Below are positions 44,808 through 53,588 of a DNA stretch of 64,000 nucleotides, in pieces. Position numbers and translations under genes: made by a program. Source of the stretch: Deltaproteobacteria bacterium GWC2_55_46 (GTDB taxonomy: Bacteria > Desulfobacterota > GWC2-55-46); assembly GCA_001595385.3 (NCBI GenBank), contig LVEI03000001.1, forward strand, positions 2,526,724-2,590,723. Direction: 5' to 3'. Below the pieces are notes generated by a model. The model was not told the DNA's origin. It made no database searches and saw nothing but the letters and a program-made list of their open reading frames with translations. Position 1 is the first letter of the stretch. Each line of letters starts with the position of its first letter.

Positions 44808-46038
44808 TCTCTTCAAGATAGCCGTAAGGAACCTCCTGAGGTATAAAAGAAGGACGATGCTGACGGCCTCGCTGATAACCGTCGGAGTTGTTTTCGTCCT
44901 CGTATTTATTTCCGTATCAGGGTCGTTTAAAAACATGATGATAGGGCAGATAACCGATTCGATGCTCGGCCACATGCAGGTTCACAGGAAAGGCTATGTG
45001 GCATCCATAGAAAACCTGCCGCTGACCATGAATTTAATGCCTGAAGAGTTTGAAAGGCTGGAGGCTGTGCTCGATAGCCAGCCCGAAATCGAGGCCTACT
45101 CTCCAAGAATAAGGTTCGGAGGCGGGTTCAGCAATTTCGCCGAGACGACAAACATAAGGCTCAACGCGGTATTCCCGGAAAAGGAATTCAGGACGGTCCC
45201 TCTGCTTTCCTCAAGAATCGTAAATGGTGAGAAAAATATTAAACAGGGTGAGATCATTGTTCCTGAACTCCTGGCGAAGGGGATGAATGTAAATATCGGA
45301 GATATGGTAGTTGTAGTTACGACCAATAAGGACGGCTCTGTAAACGGAAAACAGTTTAAGATCGGAGGAATCCTTCAGAGCGCCACAGGGCCCGGCGGCA
45401 GGGACGGCTACATACATATCGAGGATGCCCGTGAACTTCTCAGGATGGATGAAATGGAGATAAGCGAGGTAGCTGTCAGGCTTAAAGACTTCGGCAGGTT
45501 GAACAAGTTCAGTGAAAAGCTGAGCGCCGTGCTTTCGAAAGACCTGAATTCTCAGGGTAAGCCAGTATTCGAGGTGCATACATGGGAAACGCTCTCGCCC
45601 TTCTATAATATAGCTAGGATGATAGATTTAATGACGTTTTTTATCAAGCTGATGCTCATAGCCATTGTCCTGATAAGTATAATGAACGTCATGATAATGG
45701 CCGTATATGAAAGGATACGGGAGATAGGGACCATAGCCGCCATAGGCACGCTCCCGGGCAAGATACTTTCCATGTTCGTGATAGAAGGTTTCTGCCTCGG
45801 TGTCGCGGGCGCCGTTATCGGGAATATTGTGGGGGTTTCGATCGTCCTTATCCTCAATCTGCTGGAAATCACCTTTGATTTCGGTCAGCAAACGGGGCTG
45901 CTCCTTGTCGCTGAAATAACCCCATACGATCTTCTGTTCATATCCGTAACAGTAATAGTCGTCTCAGTCATAGCGAGCCTTCAGCCTGCGTTCAAGGCGT
46001 CACGGATGGAGCCGATAGACGCGCTCCGCCACGTATAG
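44800..46038 (+). CDS. FtsX/LolE-family ABC permease
   Basis: A 412-residue protein with one N-terminal helix, a large periplasmic MacB-like domain (about 45-280) and three C-terminal helices in the FtsX domain (LMLIAIVLISIMNVMIMAVY, IGTIAAIGTLPGKIL). This is the LolC/LolE/MacB layout. I use ATG 44800. Its direct neighbours, a LolD-like ATPase and a LolA-like carrier, suggest it extracts lipid or lipoprotein from the inner membrane. Confidence 0.85.
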   Translation: MRNLFKIAVRNLLRYKRRTMLTASLITVGVVFVLVFISVSGSFKNMMIGQITDSMLGHMQVHRKGYVASIENLPLTMNLMPEEFERLEAVLDSQPEIEAYSPRIRFGGGFSNFAETTNIRLNAVFPEKEFRTVPLLSSRIVNGEKNIKQGEIIVPELLAKGMNVNIGDMVVVVTTNKDGSVNGKQFKIGGILQSATGPGGRDGYIHIEDARELLRMDEMEISEVAVRLKDFGRLNKFSEKLSAVLSKDLNSQGKPVFEVHTWETLSPFYNIARMIDLMTFFIKLMLIAIVLISIMNVMIMAVYERIREIGTIAAIGTLPGKILSMFVIEGFCLGVAGAVIGNIVGVSIVLILNLLEITFDFGQQTGLLLVAEITPYDLLFISVTVIVVSVIASLQPAFKASRMEPIDALRHV

Positions 46039-46045
46039 GAGACTT

Positions 46046-46777
46046 ATGCACAGATTTATTTTGGCTTTTCTTATCGTCCTGTTTTACGCTTTCGAAGCCT
46101 TCGCGGTGGATGGTGCGGTCTTATTAGAGCAGATCGACAGGAACCTGAACCCCGAGTCCTACGAGTCGTACCGGAAGCTCATCAACATAGAACCTGACGG
46201 TCGGAGGAAGGAATATACGCTCTTTACCATGAAAAAGGGCCTCGACAAAACCGCCTTCGTCTTCCTTGCCCCTGCGAGCGAAAAGGGCAGGAGCGCCCTG
46301 CGGCTGGGGGACAATATGTGGCTTTATATCCCGAACGTGGGCAAACCCATCAGGACGACCAGCCTGCAGTCCGTAGTGGGAGGCGTTTTCAATAACTCCG
46401 ACATACTTCAGCTCGATTACAATGTGGAATACACGGTGGAGAAGGTGGAGGAGGAAGATGGCAATTACCTTCTCCATCTCAAGGCAAAGACCAGAACGGT
46501 AGCCTATGACAGGCTCAAGATGTGGGTTGACAAGGAAAAGAAGGTGCCGACCAGGATTGATTGCCTGACGGAAGCCTCGATGCTCATCAAGACACTGTAC
46601 TTTAAAGACATAAAGGACTTCGGAGCGGGAATAGTAAGGCCCGCGGTCATTGAGACTGAAAGCCCTTTGTACAAGGGATACAAATCGGCAATGGTATTGG
46701 CGCGGATAAAGAAACGGGATTTTAAAGACGAGGTCTTCACCCTTACGTTCATGCCCAGGCTTGAGACCTTGAGATAG
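46046..46777 (+). CDS. LolA-like outer-membrane lipoprotein-sorting/carrier protein
   Basis: A 243-residue exported protein with a signal peptide cut near FAVDG. The fold signature is a half-barrel of strands (YESYRKLINIEPDGRRKEYT, ALRLGDNMWLYIPNVGKPIR, YDRLKMWVDKEKKVPTRID) as in the LolA/LolB-like outer membrane lipoprotein-sorting protein family. It follows the permease by 7 bases. It probably carries a lipid across the periplasm from the ABC system to the outer-membrane barrel encoded at the end of the operon. Confidence 0.82.
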   Translation: MHRFILAFLIVLFYAFEAFAVDGAVLLEQIDRNLNPESYESYRKLINIEPDGRRKEYTLFTMKKGLDKTAFVFLAPASEKGRSALRLGDNMWLYIPNVGKPIRTTSLQSVVGGVFNNSDILQLDYNVEYTVEKVEEEDGNYLLHLKAKTRTVAYDRLKMWVDKEKKVPTRIDCLTEASMLIKTLYFKDIKDFGAGIVRPAVIETESPLYKGYKSAMVLARIKKRDFKDEVFTLTFMPRLETLR

Positions 46778-46782
46778 TTTGA

Positions 46783-47745
46783 ATGGATACAGTAGCGGTA
46801 AGCGGGCTCAAAAAGAGCTATGACGGATTTACGGCTGTTGACGGCGTCAGCTTCTCCATTGGGAGAGGGGAAATTTTCGGCCTTCTCGGCCCGAATGGCG
46901 CCGGGAAGACAACGACCATAAAAATGCTTTCAGGACTGTCCAGGTCGTCTTCGGGTGATGTTAAGATAATGGGCCGCGACGTGGTCAGGAAAACTCTCGA
47001 AGTCAAAAGGCTCATCGGCGTGGTCCCTGAAACATCAAACCTCTATCCCGAGCTCACCAGCCTTGAGAACCTTGTTTTCGCCGGGAGGCTCTATGGAATG
47101 AAAACCGCTGAAGCCAGGGCAAAGGCAGAGGAGCTGCTCAGGGTTTTCGGCCTCGAAGAGAAAAGAAATGCCCCCTTCGGGAGCCTGTCAGGCGGGATGA
47201 AAAGGCGGCTCACGGTGGCGGCATCGCTGATCCACGAGCCGCCGGTATTATTTCTTGATGAGCCTACGACGGGGCTTGATGTAATGAGCGCAAGGGGCTT
47301 GAGAGAGATAATACAATCCCTGAAGGGCAGAGGAACTACGATACTCCTTACTACGCACTATATAGATGAGGCGGACAGGCTGTGTGACCGGGTTGGCATT
47401 ATCGTCAAAGGTAAAATAATAGCCATTGACACTCCTGACGGGTTGAAGAAGTCTATCGCGGCAAAAAAGGCCGTCGATATCAAGATCGTTGCACCCGGCC
47501 CTGAAGTGGAGGATAGATTAAGGCTTCTTGCAGGCAACGCGTATGAGGTTGAGAGAAGAGAACGTTTTTACAGATTTCATGTCGGTAACATAAACTCCTT
47601 TCTGGCGGAGTTTTCAGCCCTTGCGCGGGACAACGGCCTTGAGATAGAGTCTATCGATACAGTCACCCCATCTCTGGAAGACGCTTTCGTGGAGATAACT
47701 GGTTTGCACAGGGAAGTTATGGTCGAAGAGAAGCATGCGCATTGA
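46783..47745 (+). CDS. ABC-2 type exporter ATPase
   Basis: A 320-residue ATPase with Walker A GPNGAGKTT, signature LSGGMKRRLTVAASL, Walker B VLFLDEPTTGLD and a C-terminal regulatory domain as in DrrA/CcmA-type drug or lipid exporters. It begins 6 bases after the LolA-like gene and overlaps its permease by 11 bases. Confidence 0.92.
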   Translation: MDTVAVSGLKKSYDGFTAVDGVSFSIGRGEIFGLLGPNGAGKTTTIKMLSGLSRSSSGDVKIMGRDVVRKTLEVKRLIGVVPETSNLYPELTSLENLVFAGRLYGMKTAEARAKAEELLRVFGLEEKRNAPFGSLSGGMKRRLTVAASLIHEPPVLFLDEPTTGLDVMSARGLREIIQSLKGRGTTILLTTHYIDEADRLCDRVGIIVKGKIIAIDTPDGLKKSIAAKKAVDIKIVAPGPEVEDRLRLLAGNAYEVERRERFYRFHVGNINSFLAEFSALARDNGLEIESIDTVTPSLEDAFVEITGLHREVMVEEKHAH

Positions 47746-48448
47746 GACCGTAAACGCCACAAGGGCCGCCTATTATATCGCTCTCAAGGATATGAAGGCC
47801 TATTACTTCAAGCCTCCGAATATAAGCTGGGGAATACTTTTCCCCCTCGCGTTCCTCTTGGCCTTTTATGTCAGAAATCCCGGGGACTTTTCTGGAATGC
47901 TGCCGGGTTTCCTTGCGTTAAGTCTCCTGTTCGCCACAACCTCGATGGAGGCGATAACCATCACTTTTGAGAGGATGACAGGCGCGCTGGAGCGGTTGAT
48001 GCTCTATCCGGTCTCTACCCTGACCGTCATATCCGGAAAGATAGCAGGCGGGGCGTTTTTCGGGCTTTTCCTTTTTTTCGAAGTAAAGGTAAGCAGCCCC
48101 GTACTGTTCTTTGTGTCGGTAATTATTTCTTCTATCGCGTTCGCGGCCCTCGGCGCGTTCGTTTCCGTTTCGGTAAGGCAGGTCTTCGAGGCCCAGACGC
48201 TGGCAAACCTTTTCAGATTTCCTATGATATTTCTAAGCGGCGTTTTCATCCCGGTCCACGACCTGCCGTCCTCGGTCAGGCCAGTTGCCTATTTAATGCC
48301 ACTTACTTACAGCATTGACAGCGTCAGGGCCTCGCTGGGTTATCAGCCGGAGGTTCTATCCCCGGCGGCAAGCCTTGCGGTTCTTTTGTTTTTCATTTTT
48401 ATACTCCTCGGGTCGTCCGTATGGATACTCAAGCGCAGGATGTCATGA
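47735..48448 (+). CDS. ABC-2 type permease
   Basis: A 237-residue membrane protein with six helices and the ABC-2 signature region (FPMIFLSGVFIPVHDLPSSV, then LMPLTYSIDSVR). It pairs with the ATPase encoded before it. Relatives export drugs, polysaccharides or lipids. It overlaps the outer-membrane gene in ATGA. Confidence 0.88.
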   Translation: MRIETVNATRAAYYIALKDMKAYYFKPPNISWGILFPLAFLLAFYVRNPGDFSGMLPGFLALSLLFATTSMEAITITFERMTGALERLMLYPVSTLTVISGKIAGGAFFGLFLFFEVKVSSPVLFFVSVIISSIAFAALGAFVSVSVRQVFEAQTLANLFRFPMIFLSGVFIPVHDLPSSVRPVAYLMPLTYSIDSVRASLGYQPEVLSPAASLAVLLFFIFILLGSSVWILKRRMS

Positions 48449-49740
48449 AATTTATCCTTTCCATTACTTTATGGCTCAGCGTTTTTTTGTCCCCCGCAAT
48501 TTCTTTCTCCGAAGAGTATACCTTCGAGATACCTGAGATAGAGAAAAAACCGTACAGCATAGGAGGCTTTATCGAGGCGAGGCCGGCGCTTTTCGGTCTG
48601 GACAAGGCCGCGTCCCTTTATAAATTGAGGTTCTACGGACGCGACGAAGGGGCCACTACTTATGAGTACAACGCGAGGCTCCAATTGGACTTCTCAGCCG
48701 GGCGCGGACCCGTAAGCCTCTTTGCGAGGACGAATACAGATTATAAAAAATCCTATCTTGGCGAATCGCAGGGGACTATTTTCTACGAAGCATACCTTTC
48801 GCTTCAGCCCGCATCCGGTCTCTCTATTGAAATTGGAAAGAAGGCGCTCAGGTGGGGCAAGGGTTACGCATGGAACCCGGTAGCCTTTGTGGACAGGCCC
48901 AAAGACCCTGATGACCCGGAACTCAACCTGGAGGGTTTTACAGCCGCTTCCGTTGAGTATATAAAGAGCTTTACCGGTCCCCTCAAGACAGCTTCGGTGA
49001 CCGCTGTCCTTGTACCTGTCTACAGCGGAGTGAACGATGGTTTCGGGGATGAAGGTTTGAATTTCGCCGGCAAACTCTATCTCCTACTCTATGACACCGA
49101 CATAGACCTGATTGTACTTGCCGGGGACAGCAAGGCAACGAGTTACGGGTTCGATTTCGCCACAAATATAAGCACGAACTTCGAGGTGCATGGAGAGCTT
49201 GCCATTATAAACGATTTCAGAAGTGCCGTGCTGGATCGCAGCGGCAACACCTCCGAGTCCAGGCATGATTCGTTGAGCTACCTTCTTGGCATCAGATACC
49301 TGACCGAGCGGGAGACGACATACATCATCGAATACTACCACAACGGGACCGGATTCACCGCTGCCGAGATGAGGGATTATTTTTCCTTCATAGATGACGG
49401 ATACGAGACTTTTCTATCAACCGGAAACGACAGTCTTTTAAGAAAAGCCTTTTCGGTCACTGATAAAAATTACGGCAGGATAAATCCCATGAGAGATTAC
49501 CTGTATGTCCGGGTCAGCCAGAAGGACCCCTTTGACAGACTCTACTGGACCCCTGCGATTACATCCATTGTAAACCTGAGCGACATGAGCTATTCGATAT
49601 CTCCGGAGGTAATGTACGCTGGAGTTACAGACCTTGAGCTCAGGCTAAAGGCTTCTTTCATATCAGGCGGCCGCCTGAGCGAATACGGGGAGAAGCAAAA
49701 CGACTACAGGGTCGAGTTCAGGGCGAGATATTATTTTTAG
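48445..49740 (+). CDS. Outer-membrane beta-barrel protein, about 431 residues
   Basis: A signal peptide (MKFILSITLWLSVFLSPAI) is followed by a protein of alternating strands with aromatic girdles, such as YEYNARLQLDFSAG, GLSIEIGKKALRWGKGYAWN and YRVEFRARYYF-stop; a terminal Phe is the assembly signal. The KALRWGKGYAWNPV segment occurs in alginate-export-like and DUF1302-like barrels. It closes the operon and is a good candidate for the outer-membrane partner of the LolA-like carrier. I cannot name the exact family. Confidence 0.72.
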   Translation: MKFILSITLWLSVFLSPAISFSEEYTFEIPEIEKKPYSIGGFIEARPALFGLDKAASLYKLRFYGRDEGATTYEYNARLQLDFSAGRGPVSLFARTNTDYKKSYLGESQGTIFYEAYLSLQPASGLSIEIGKKALRWGKGYAWNPVAFVDRPKDPDDPELNLEGFTAASVEYIKSFTGPLKTASVTAVLVPVYSGVNDGFGDEGLNFAGKLYLLLYDTDIDLIVLAGDSKATSYGFDFATNISTNFEVHGELAIINDFRSAVLDRSGNTSESRHDSLSYLLGIRYLTERETTYIIEYYHNGTGFTAAEMRDYFSFIDDGYETFLSTGNDSLLRKAFSVTDKNYGRINPMRDYLYVRVSQKDPFDRLYWTPAITSIVNLSDMSYSISPEVMYAGVTDLELRLKASFISGGRLSEYGEKQNDYRVEFRARYYF

Positions 49741-50275
49741 CTATCTAACTCAGGGGGCTCAAGAGATCATTATCATCGTCAACCTGCGGGGCAAGGCAAA
49801 GTGCGGCATAAAAAATCCCGCGCGGGAAAGAAGTGAGTTGAGAGTGAAAACGGTAACTTATTAATTCAAAAAGGAAAATCTTGGTGCCGGAGGCGGGGGT
49901 CGAACCCTCACGGGATTGCTGGGGGGACATCGACACACATGGTTTTGCCATCCTTGATCAAAATTCGCGCCATGTTTCCTGAAATCAAATCTTTTCTGAT
50001 GGACCATGACACCATGCTGGCCCATCGACCACAGTGGGGCAGGAGCAAAAGCGTGATTTGTCTGGATTGAACAGCACGGAGGCTGCATTGTATGACGACC
50101 TGCATTAGGACCGATTGGGTACTCAGCTGCGACTTGAGCAGGAGAGAATCGGGTTTGCATGGGTTAAAACGGCCCTGAAAAAATTATAGACAGACCTCAG
50201 CAGGCAAATGAAGTGTAAAAGCCACTACGGATTTTCAAAATTGCATTCTCTTGCAAAGCGTTCAGGCTTTTTTGT
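49741..50275. other. Boundary region: tRNA-Leu fragment and unassigned sequence
   Basis: No convincing gene. Frames on the minus strand at 49861-50160 have no ribosome site or family resemblance. The region contains the tRNA-Leu 3' fragment and appears to be the start of accessory DNA. Confidence 0.45.
49882..49914 (-). other. tRNA-Leu 3' end fragment, candidate attachment site
   Basis: On the minus strand this reads CCCGTGA of the variable arm, GAGGG-TTCGACC-CCCGC T-arm, acceptor strand CTCCGGC, discriminator A and CCA. The GCCGGAG acceptor and CCGTGAGGGTTC pattern are those of tRNA-Leu. The 5' part of the tRNA is missing. Tyrosine recombinases integrate at exactly this part of tRNA-Leu and leave such copies. 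Confidence 0.65.
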
Positions 50276-50779
50276 ATGTATAGTTTACGATATTCCAGAC
50301 TCAACGCCAATATCGCTGAAACCTCCAAAGACCTCGGGGAGGATATGGGCAAGTGGCTGAGGCAAAATGGGCAAAGTGTAGGATATTCTGAAGGCGGTAT
50401 AGGTGGCAGTGTGCACGGTGGGGTAGGTTTGAGCATACTCGGGAACGGTGGAGGAATCAAAGGAAGCGCTGATGGCAAAATAGGGAGAAGATCGGTCGAA
50501 GATGAATCGATCAATCTCCTTACTTCAGGATACGATAAGCTTATACGTCAGTCTGTGTCGGAAGCCAGAGACAAGGGACTTAACAGGGAAGAAACGGAAA
50601 AATACGTAGCTGGCAAAATAGGGGATTTTACGCAAGGTCTCTATGATCAGGCGAGAAACGCGAAGTCTCTCGATTACGGGGCGAGTGCACCGGTAGGCGC
50701 GGCTAAACGTATACTCGACAAGGTAGATAAAAAATTTCATTCGATAGATGTGGAAGAAATTCAGAAGAAACCGGATTAG
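50276..50779 (+). CDS. Hypothetical protein, Gly-rich, possible conjugation-protein remnant
   Basis: A 167-residue ORF with a Gly-rich low-complexity part (GGIGGSVHGGVGLSILGNGG then GIKGSADGKIG, residues about 40-72) followed by helices (DKLIRQSVSEARDKGLNREE). This resembles the C-terminal tail of TraG/VirB6-type conjugation proteins in composition only. No ribosome site precedes the ATG. It may be a truncated gene of an integrated element. Confidence 0.35.
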   Translation: MYSLRYSRLNANIAETSKDLGEDMGKWLRQNGQSVGYSEGGIGGSVHGGVGLSILGNGGGIKGSADGKIGRRSVEDESINLLTSGYDKLIRQSVSEARDKGLNREETEKYVAGKIGDFTQGLYDQARNAKSLDYGASAPVGAAKRILDKVDKKFHSIDVEEIQKKPD

Positions 50780-50866
50780 AGTCGGCCAGATCCTCCTCAT
50801 CTCACTCTTTCGGAATTTGCACGGAAAGGAGCGAAACAAAACCGAATCCGGGATATGTGTGGGAGA

Positions 50867-51475
50867 TTAATGTGTTTCGATTTTATAAACTATCTCATTC
50901 AGAGTTGCTCCTGACATGCTCTCGCGAACTCTTTCTTGAAGAACAACCCCTCCTAGCGATTCTGCAATCTTTCGGCTTGGGATATTGTTTTGGTCAACCG
51001 GGTAGATGAAATATGAAAAAACAAGATTGTCCTTTGCCCATTTTGTCATATATCGTATGGCTTCTCTACCTAACTTTTTTCCATGGGCGCTCTTTTTGAT
51101 CCATATTCCAAGCTCAGGGGTTTGGGTGTTTTTATTTCCGTGAAGGGCACATATACCTATAAATTCTCCGTTGTCAATTTTTGTGATTGCAAAAACCATT
51201 TCAGACCCAGCTGCCATATTTTTTCTGCATGTCTCGATAAATTCGTGGGTCTGTGCAATATCGCTAAGGGGTTTTGGTATCATATAACGCGTTATGTCTT
51301 CAGTAAATTCATGGAATATGTCTTTAGCATGTTCTATAGAAATAGGCGATAAAATTACCCTATCCCCTTCAATTATCGTTGTGAGAAAGTCTAACGATGC
51401 AATACATTTTGCTTTAAGTGATCTCATATCTGGATTGTAAACAGCCAATAGGATAGCCATTCGACTGCCATTCAT
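50867..51475 (-). CDS. GNAT acetyltransferase (RimJ/RimL-like)
   Basis: A 202-residue protein whose RVILSPISIEHAKDIFHEFT start and GIWIKKSAHGKKLGREAIRY acetyl-CoA-binding stretch are those of RimL-type N-acetyltransferases; IPSRKIAESLGG is the closing motif. It may modify a protein N-terminus or a small molecule. A start at 51427 (residue 17) is also possible. The AT-rich codon use differs from the glycan cluster, which fits acquired DNA. Confidence 0.8.
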   Translation of the reverse strand: MNGSRMAILLAVYNPDMRSLKAKCIASLDFLTTIIEGDRVILSPISIEHAKDIFHEFTEDITRYMIPKPLSDIAQTHEFIETCRKNMAAGSEMVFAITKIDNGEFIGICALHGNKNTQTPELGIWIKKSAHGKKLGREAIRYMTKWAKDNLVFSYFIYPVDQNNIPSRKIAESLGGVVLQERVRESMSGATLNEIVYKIETH

Positions 51476-51500
51476 TGCTTTTTAGATGCCCTTTGACTTT

Positions 51501-51707
51501 TTAAAAATTGTCTTTACGATGACCGATTCCGCCTGGCAAATCCATATCTTTCCCAACGTCTCTTCCAAAACCGATCCCGATTTGATGATGCTCTGCCGCT
51601 TCACCGGTATCTACACTCCTTCTTTTTTTATTTACTATAATAAGGATGGCCATAAATACAAACCAAAGTCCCACAATTATAAGACCGGCTATCATATCCT
51701 CCGACAT
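51501..51707 (-). CDS. Small single-span membrane protein
   Basis: A 68-residue ORF with one membrane helix (about 6-26, IAGLIIVGLWFVFMAILIIV), then KKRR and a polar Gly/His-rich tail. AAAGGAAC precedes the ATG. No family recognised. Confidence 0.5.
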   Translation of the reverse strand: MSEDMIAGLIIVGLWFVFMAILIIVNKKRRSVDTGEAAEHHQIGIGFGRDVGKDMDLPGGIGHRKDNF

Positions 51708-51878
51708 GTTCCTTTCCCCCTTTCTTTGCCACCAATCAATATGCCGCGCTTTTGGTAAGGCTCCAGCTCATACATATGTATTATAATAGGCCGGTGTTAA
51801 CACCTTTTCAAGCATTTTGGCCAAGCCTTTGTAAACCTCCCTTTTTTAGTGCCGCGTAATAATGGGGTTTTCCATGGG

Positions 51879-51953
51879 TTATTTTGACGCCAGGTACTCG
51901 GTAGGCGTCAGGTTTTCAAGCGACTCATGGGGCCGCTCTTTATAGTGGATCAG
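51879..51953 (-). pseudogene. IS3-family OrfB, C-terminal remnant
   Basis: The frame reads LIHYKERPHESLENLTPTEY then LASK-stop, the standard C-terminus of IS3-family OrfB (the Y..RPH.SL..LTP.EY motif). Homology stops within a few bases of the efflux OMF stop codon at 51955, marking the cargo junction. Confidence 0.75.
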
Positions 51954-51954
51954 G

Positions 51955-53370
51955 CTACCGGGCTGACCGCCACACTGACGCTTCCCAGCCACCGCCCAGG
52001 GCCTTGTAGACCTCAACCAGGCTCACGAGCTGGGTACGCTGGGTGCGGGTCAGGTCGAGCTCGGCCGCGAAGCGCTGCCGCTGCGCGTCAAGCACCTCCA
52101 GATAGGTCGCGAGCCCGTTGGTGTAACGAATCTCGGCGAGCCCGACGGCACGCCCGAGCGCCGCGACGAGGGTCTCTTGTTCGGCGCGGACCTCACGGGC
52201 CCTGCGGTACGCCACTAGCGCGTCCTCCACCTCCCGGAACGCTTGCTGGATCGTCTGCTCGTACCGGATCAGCGCTTGCTCGCGCCGGGCTTCTGTGGCC
52301 GAGAGGCGCGCCCGGTTCCGCCCCGCGTTAAAGATCGGCAGGGTGATGCGCGGCCCGAGCTGCCAGATGCGCGCGGATCCCGTGAAGAGATTGGCGAGAT
52401 CCGCGCTCTCCACGCCGAACACGCCGGTGAGCGTGATTTGGGGGAAGAAGGCGGCCTTCGCCTCCCCGATTCGCGCATTCGCCGCGACGAGCGCCTGCTC
52501 CGCCTGCCGGAGGTCGGGCCGCCGCTCGAGGAGCGAGGAAGGGAGCCCCGCCGGAATCGACGGAGGAAGCGTCTGCTCGGTCAGCATCCGCTCGCGGGCC
52601 ACGGGGCCGGGATTCCGGCCGAGAAGGGTGCTCAGCCGGTTCTCCGCCTGTGCGATGCGCCGGTTGAGATCGGGCAGTACGGCCGCGGCAGCCGCGACTT
52701 CGCCCTCCGCCCGGCGGAGGTCCAGTTCGGGGGTCAACCCCTCGCGGTGTCCCAGTTCGATAATCCGTAGCGACTCGCGCCGAGAGGCGAGCGTGCGGGC
52801 CGCGATCAGGTGTTCCCGGTCCAGCGCGAGGAGCTCGAAGTAGGTCTGAGCGACATCGCTGATGAGCGTGGTGAGGACGGTCCGGCGCGCCTCCTCGCCG
52901 GCGAGGAGCTCGGCCCGAGCGGCTTCCGTCGCGCGGCGCAGGCGGCCCCAGAAGTCGAGCTCGAAGGCCAGATCGCCACGGGTCGTCCAGAAGTCAGACT
53001 CCGGATCCACGCCAGCCGGGACTGGGACCGGCCCCACTTCGGAGATGCGTCGCCGCTCAAAGCCTCCGCCCGCGTCCACCGTCGGGAACTGGGCCGAGCG
53101 CGCTACCCCGAGCTGGGCACGGGTTTCGCTCACGCGGGCGACCGCGAGCCGGAGGTCCTTGTTCTCCGCGAGGGCAGCGCGGAGGAGCGAGCGCAGAGAC
53201 TCGTCCTGGAACAGATCCCACCAGTCGAGGTCGGCGAGCGACCCGGCGTCATCGGCGGGCGTGCGCCATGTCTCCGGGAGGGGCACGGCAGGCCGCTCGT
53301 AGTCGGGACCCAGGGCGCAGCCGACCAGCGCGACCATCGTCAGGAGCGAAGCAAGCACTCGGTGGATCAC
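51955..53370 (-). CDS. Outer-membrane efflux lipoprotein (NodT/TolC family)
   Basis: A 471-residue outer-membrane factor. The lipobox LVGC at about residue 18 is followed by GPDYERPAVPLPETWR, the start of NodT-type efflux lipoproteins. Two OEP repeats follow, with TLTGVFGVESADLANLFTGS in the second. The GTG start overlaps the stop of a 33-residue gene (GTGA). It forms the channel of the tripartite pump with the HlyD, FtsX and ATPase proteins. The last codons run straight into the IS remnant. Confidence 0.9.
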   Translation of the reverse strand: MIHRVLASLLTMVALVGCALGPDYERPAVPLPETWRTPADDAGSLADLDWWDLFQDESLRSLLRAALAENKDLRLAVARVSETRAQLGVARSAQFPTVDAGGGFERRRISEVGPVPVPAGVDPESDFWTTRGDLAFELDFWGRLRRATEAARAELLAGEEARRTVLTTLISDVAQTYFELLALDREHLIAARTLASRRESLRIIELGHREGLTPELDLRRAEGEVAAAAAVLPDLNRRIAQAENRLSTLLGRNPGPVARERMLTEQTLPPSIPAGLPSSLLERRPDLRQAEQALVAANARIGEAKAAFFPQITLTGVFGVESADLANLFTGSARIWQLGPRITLPIFNAGRNRARLSATEARREQALIRYEQTIQQAFREVEDALVAYRRAREVRAEQETLVAALGRAVGLAEIRYTNGLATYLEVLDAQRQRFAAELDLTRTQRTQLVSLVEVYKALGGGWEASVWRSAR

Positions 53371-53468
53371 GGTCGGACCTCCTCAGCCTGAAAACCCAGG
53401 TGCAGGGCGGCGAGGAACAGGCCGACCAGAACAGTCAGGGTAAGGGCAACACCGCTCACATAGGCCAT
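53367..53468 (-). CDS. 33-residue single-span membrane protein in the efflux operon
   Basis: From ATG 53468 (preceded by GAGGGG) the protein reads MAYVSGVALTLTVLVGLFLA then ALHLGFQAEEVRP; its TGA overlaps the OMF GTG. One membrane helix occupies most of it. A longer start at 53480 adds four residues. Translational coupling to the OMF gene suggests it is real, perhaps a small pump subunit or a leader for coupling. Confidence 0.45.
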   Translation of the reverse strand: MAYVSGVALTLTVLVGLFLAALHLGFQAEEVRP

Positions 53469-53531
53469 TGGTCCCCTCATTCTTGTCCAGAACAGATCAT
53501 GATGTTGAGCCATTCAATCTTCGCGTCCCGG

Positions 53532-53553
53532 ATCAAGCGCTCCGGCGCTTGAT
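53532..53553 (-). terminator. Hairpin between ATPase and OMF genes
   Basis: ATCAAGCGC pairs perfectly with GCGCTTGAT around a TCCG loop, 36 bases past the ATPase stop. No T-run follows, so it may be an attenuator or mRNA-stabilising element. Confidence 0.45.
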
Positions 53554-53588
53554 ATAGTAAGTGATATTGGCTCCTGACCTTCCACACG

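Noticed and set aside
49861..50160. Possible integrase remnant next to the tRNA-Leu fragment
   Set aside because: No tyrosine-recombinase motif (R...HxxR...Y) appears in any frame.
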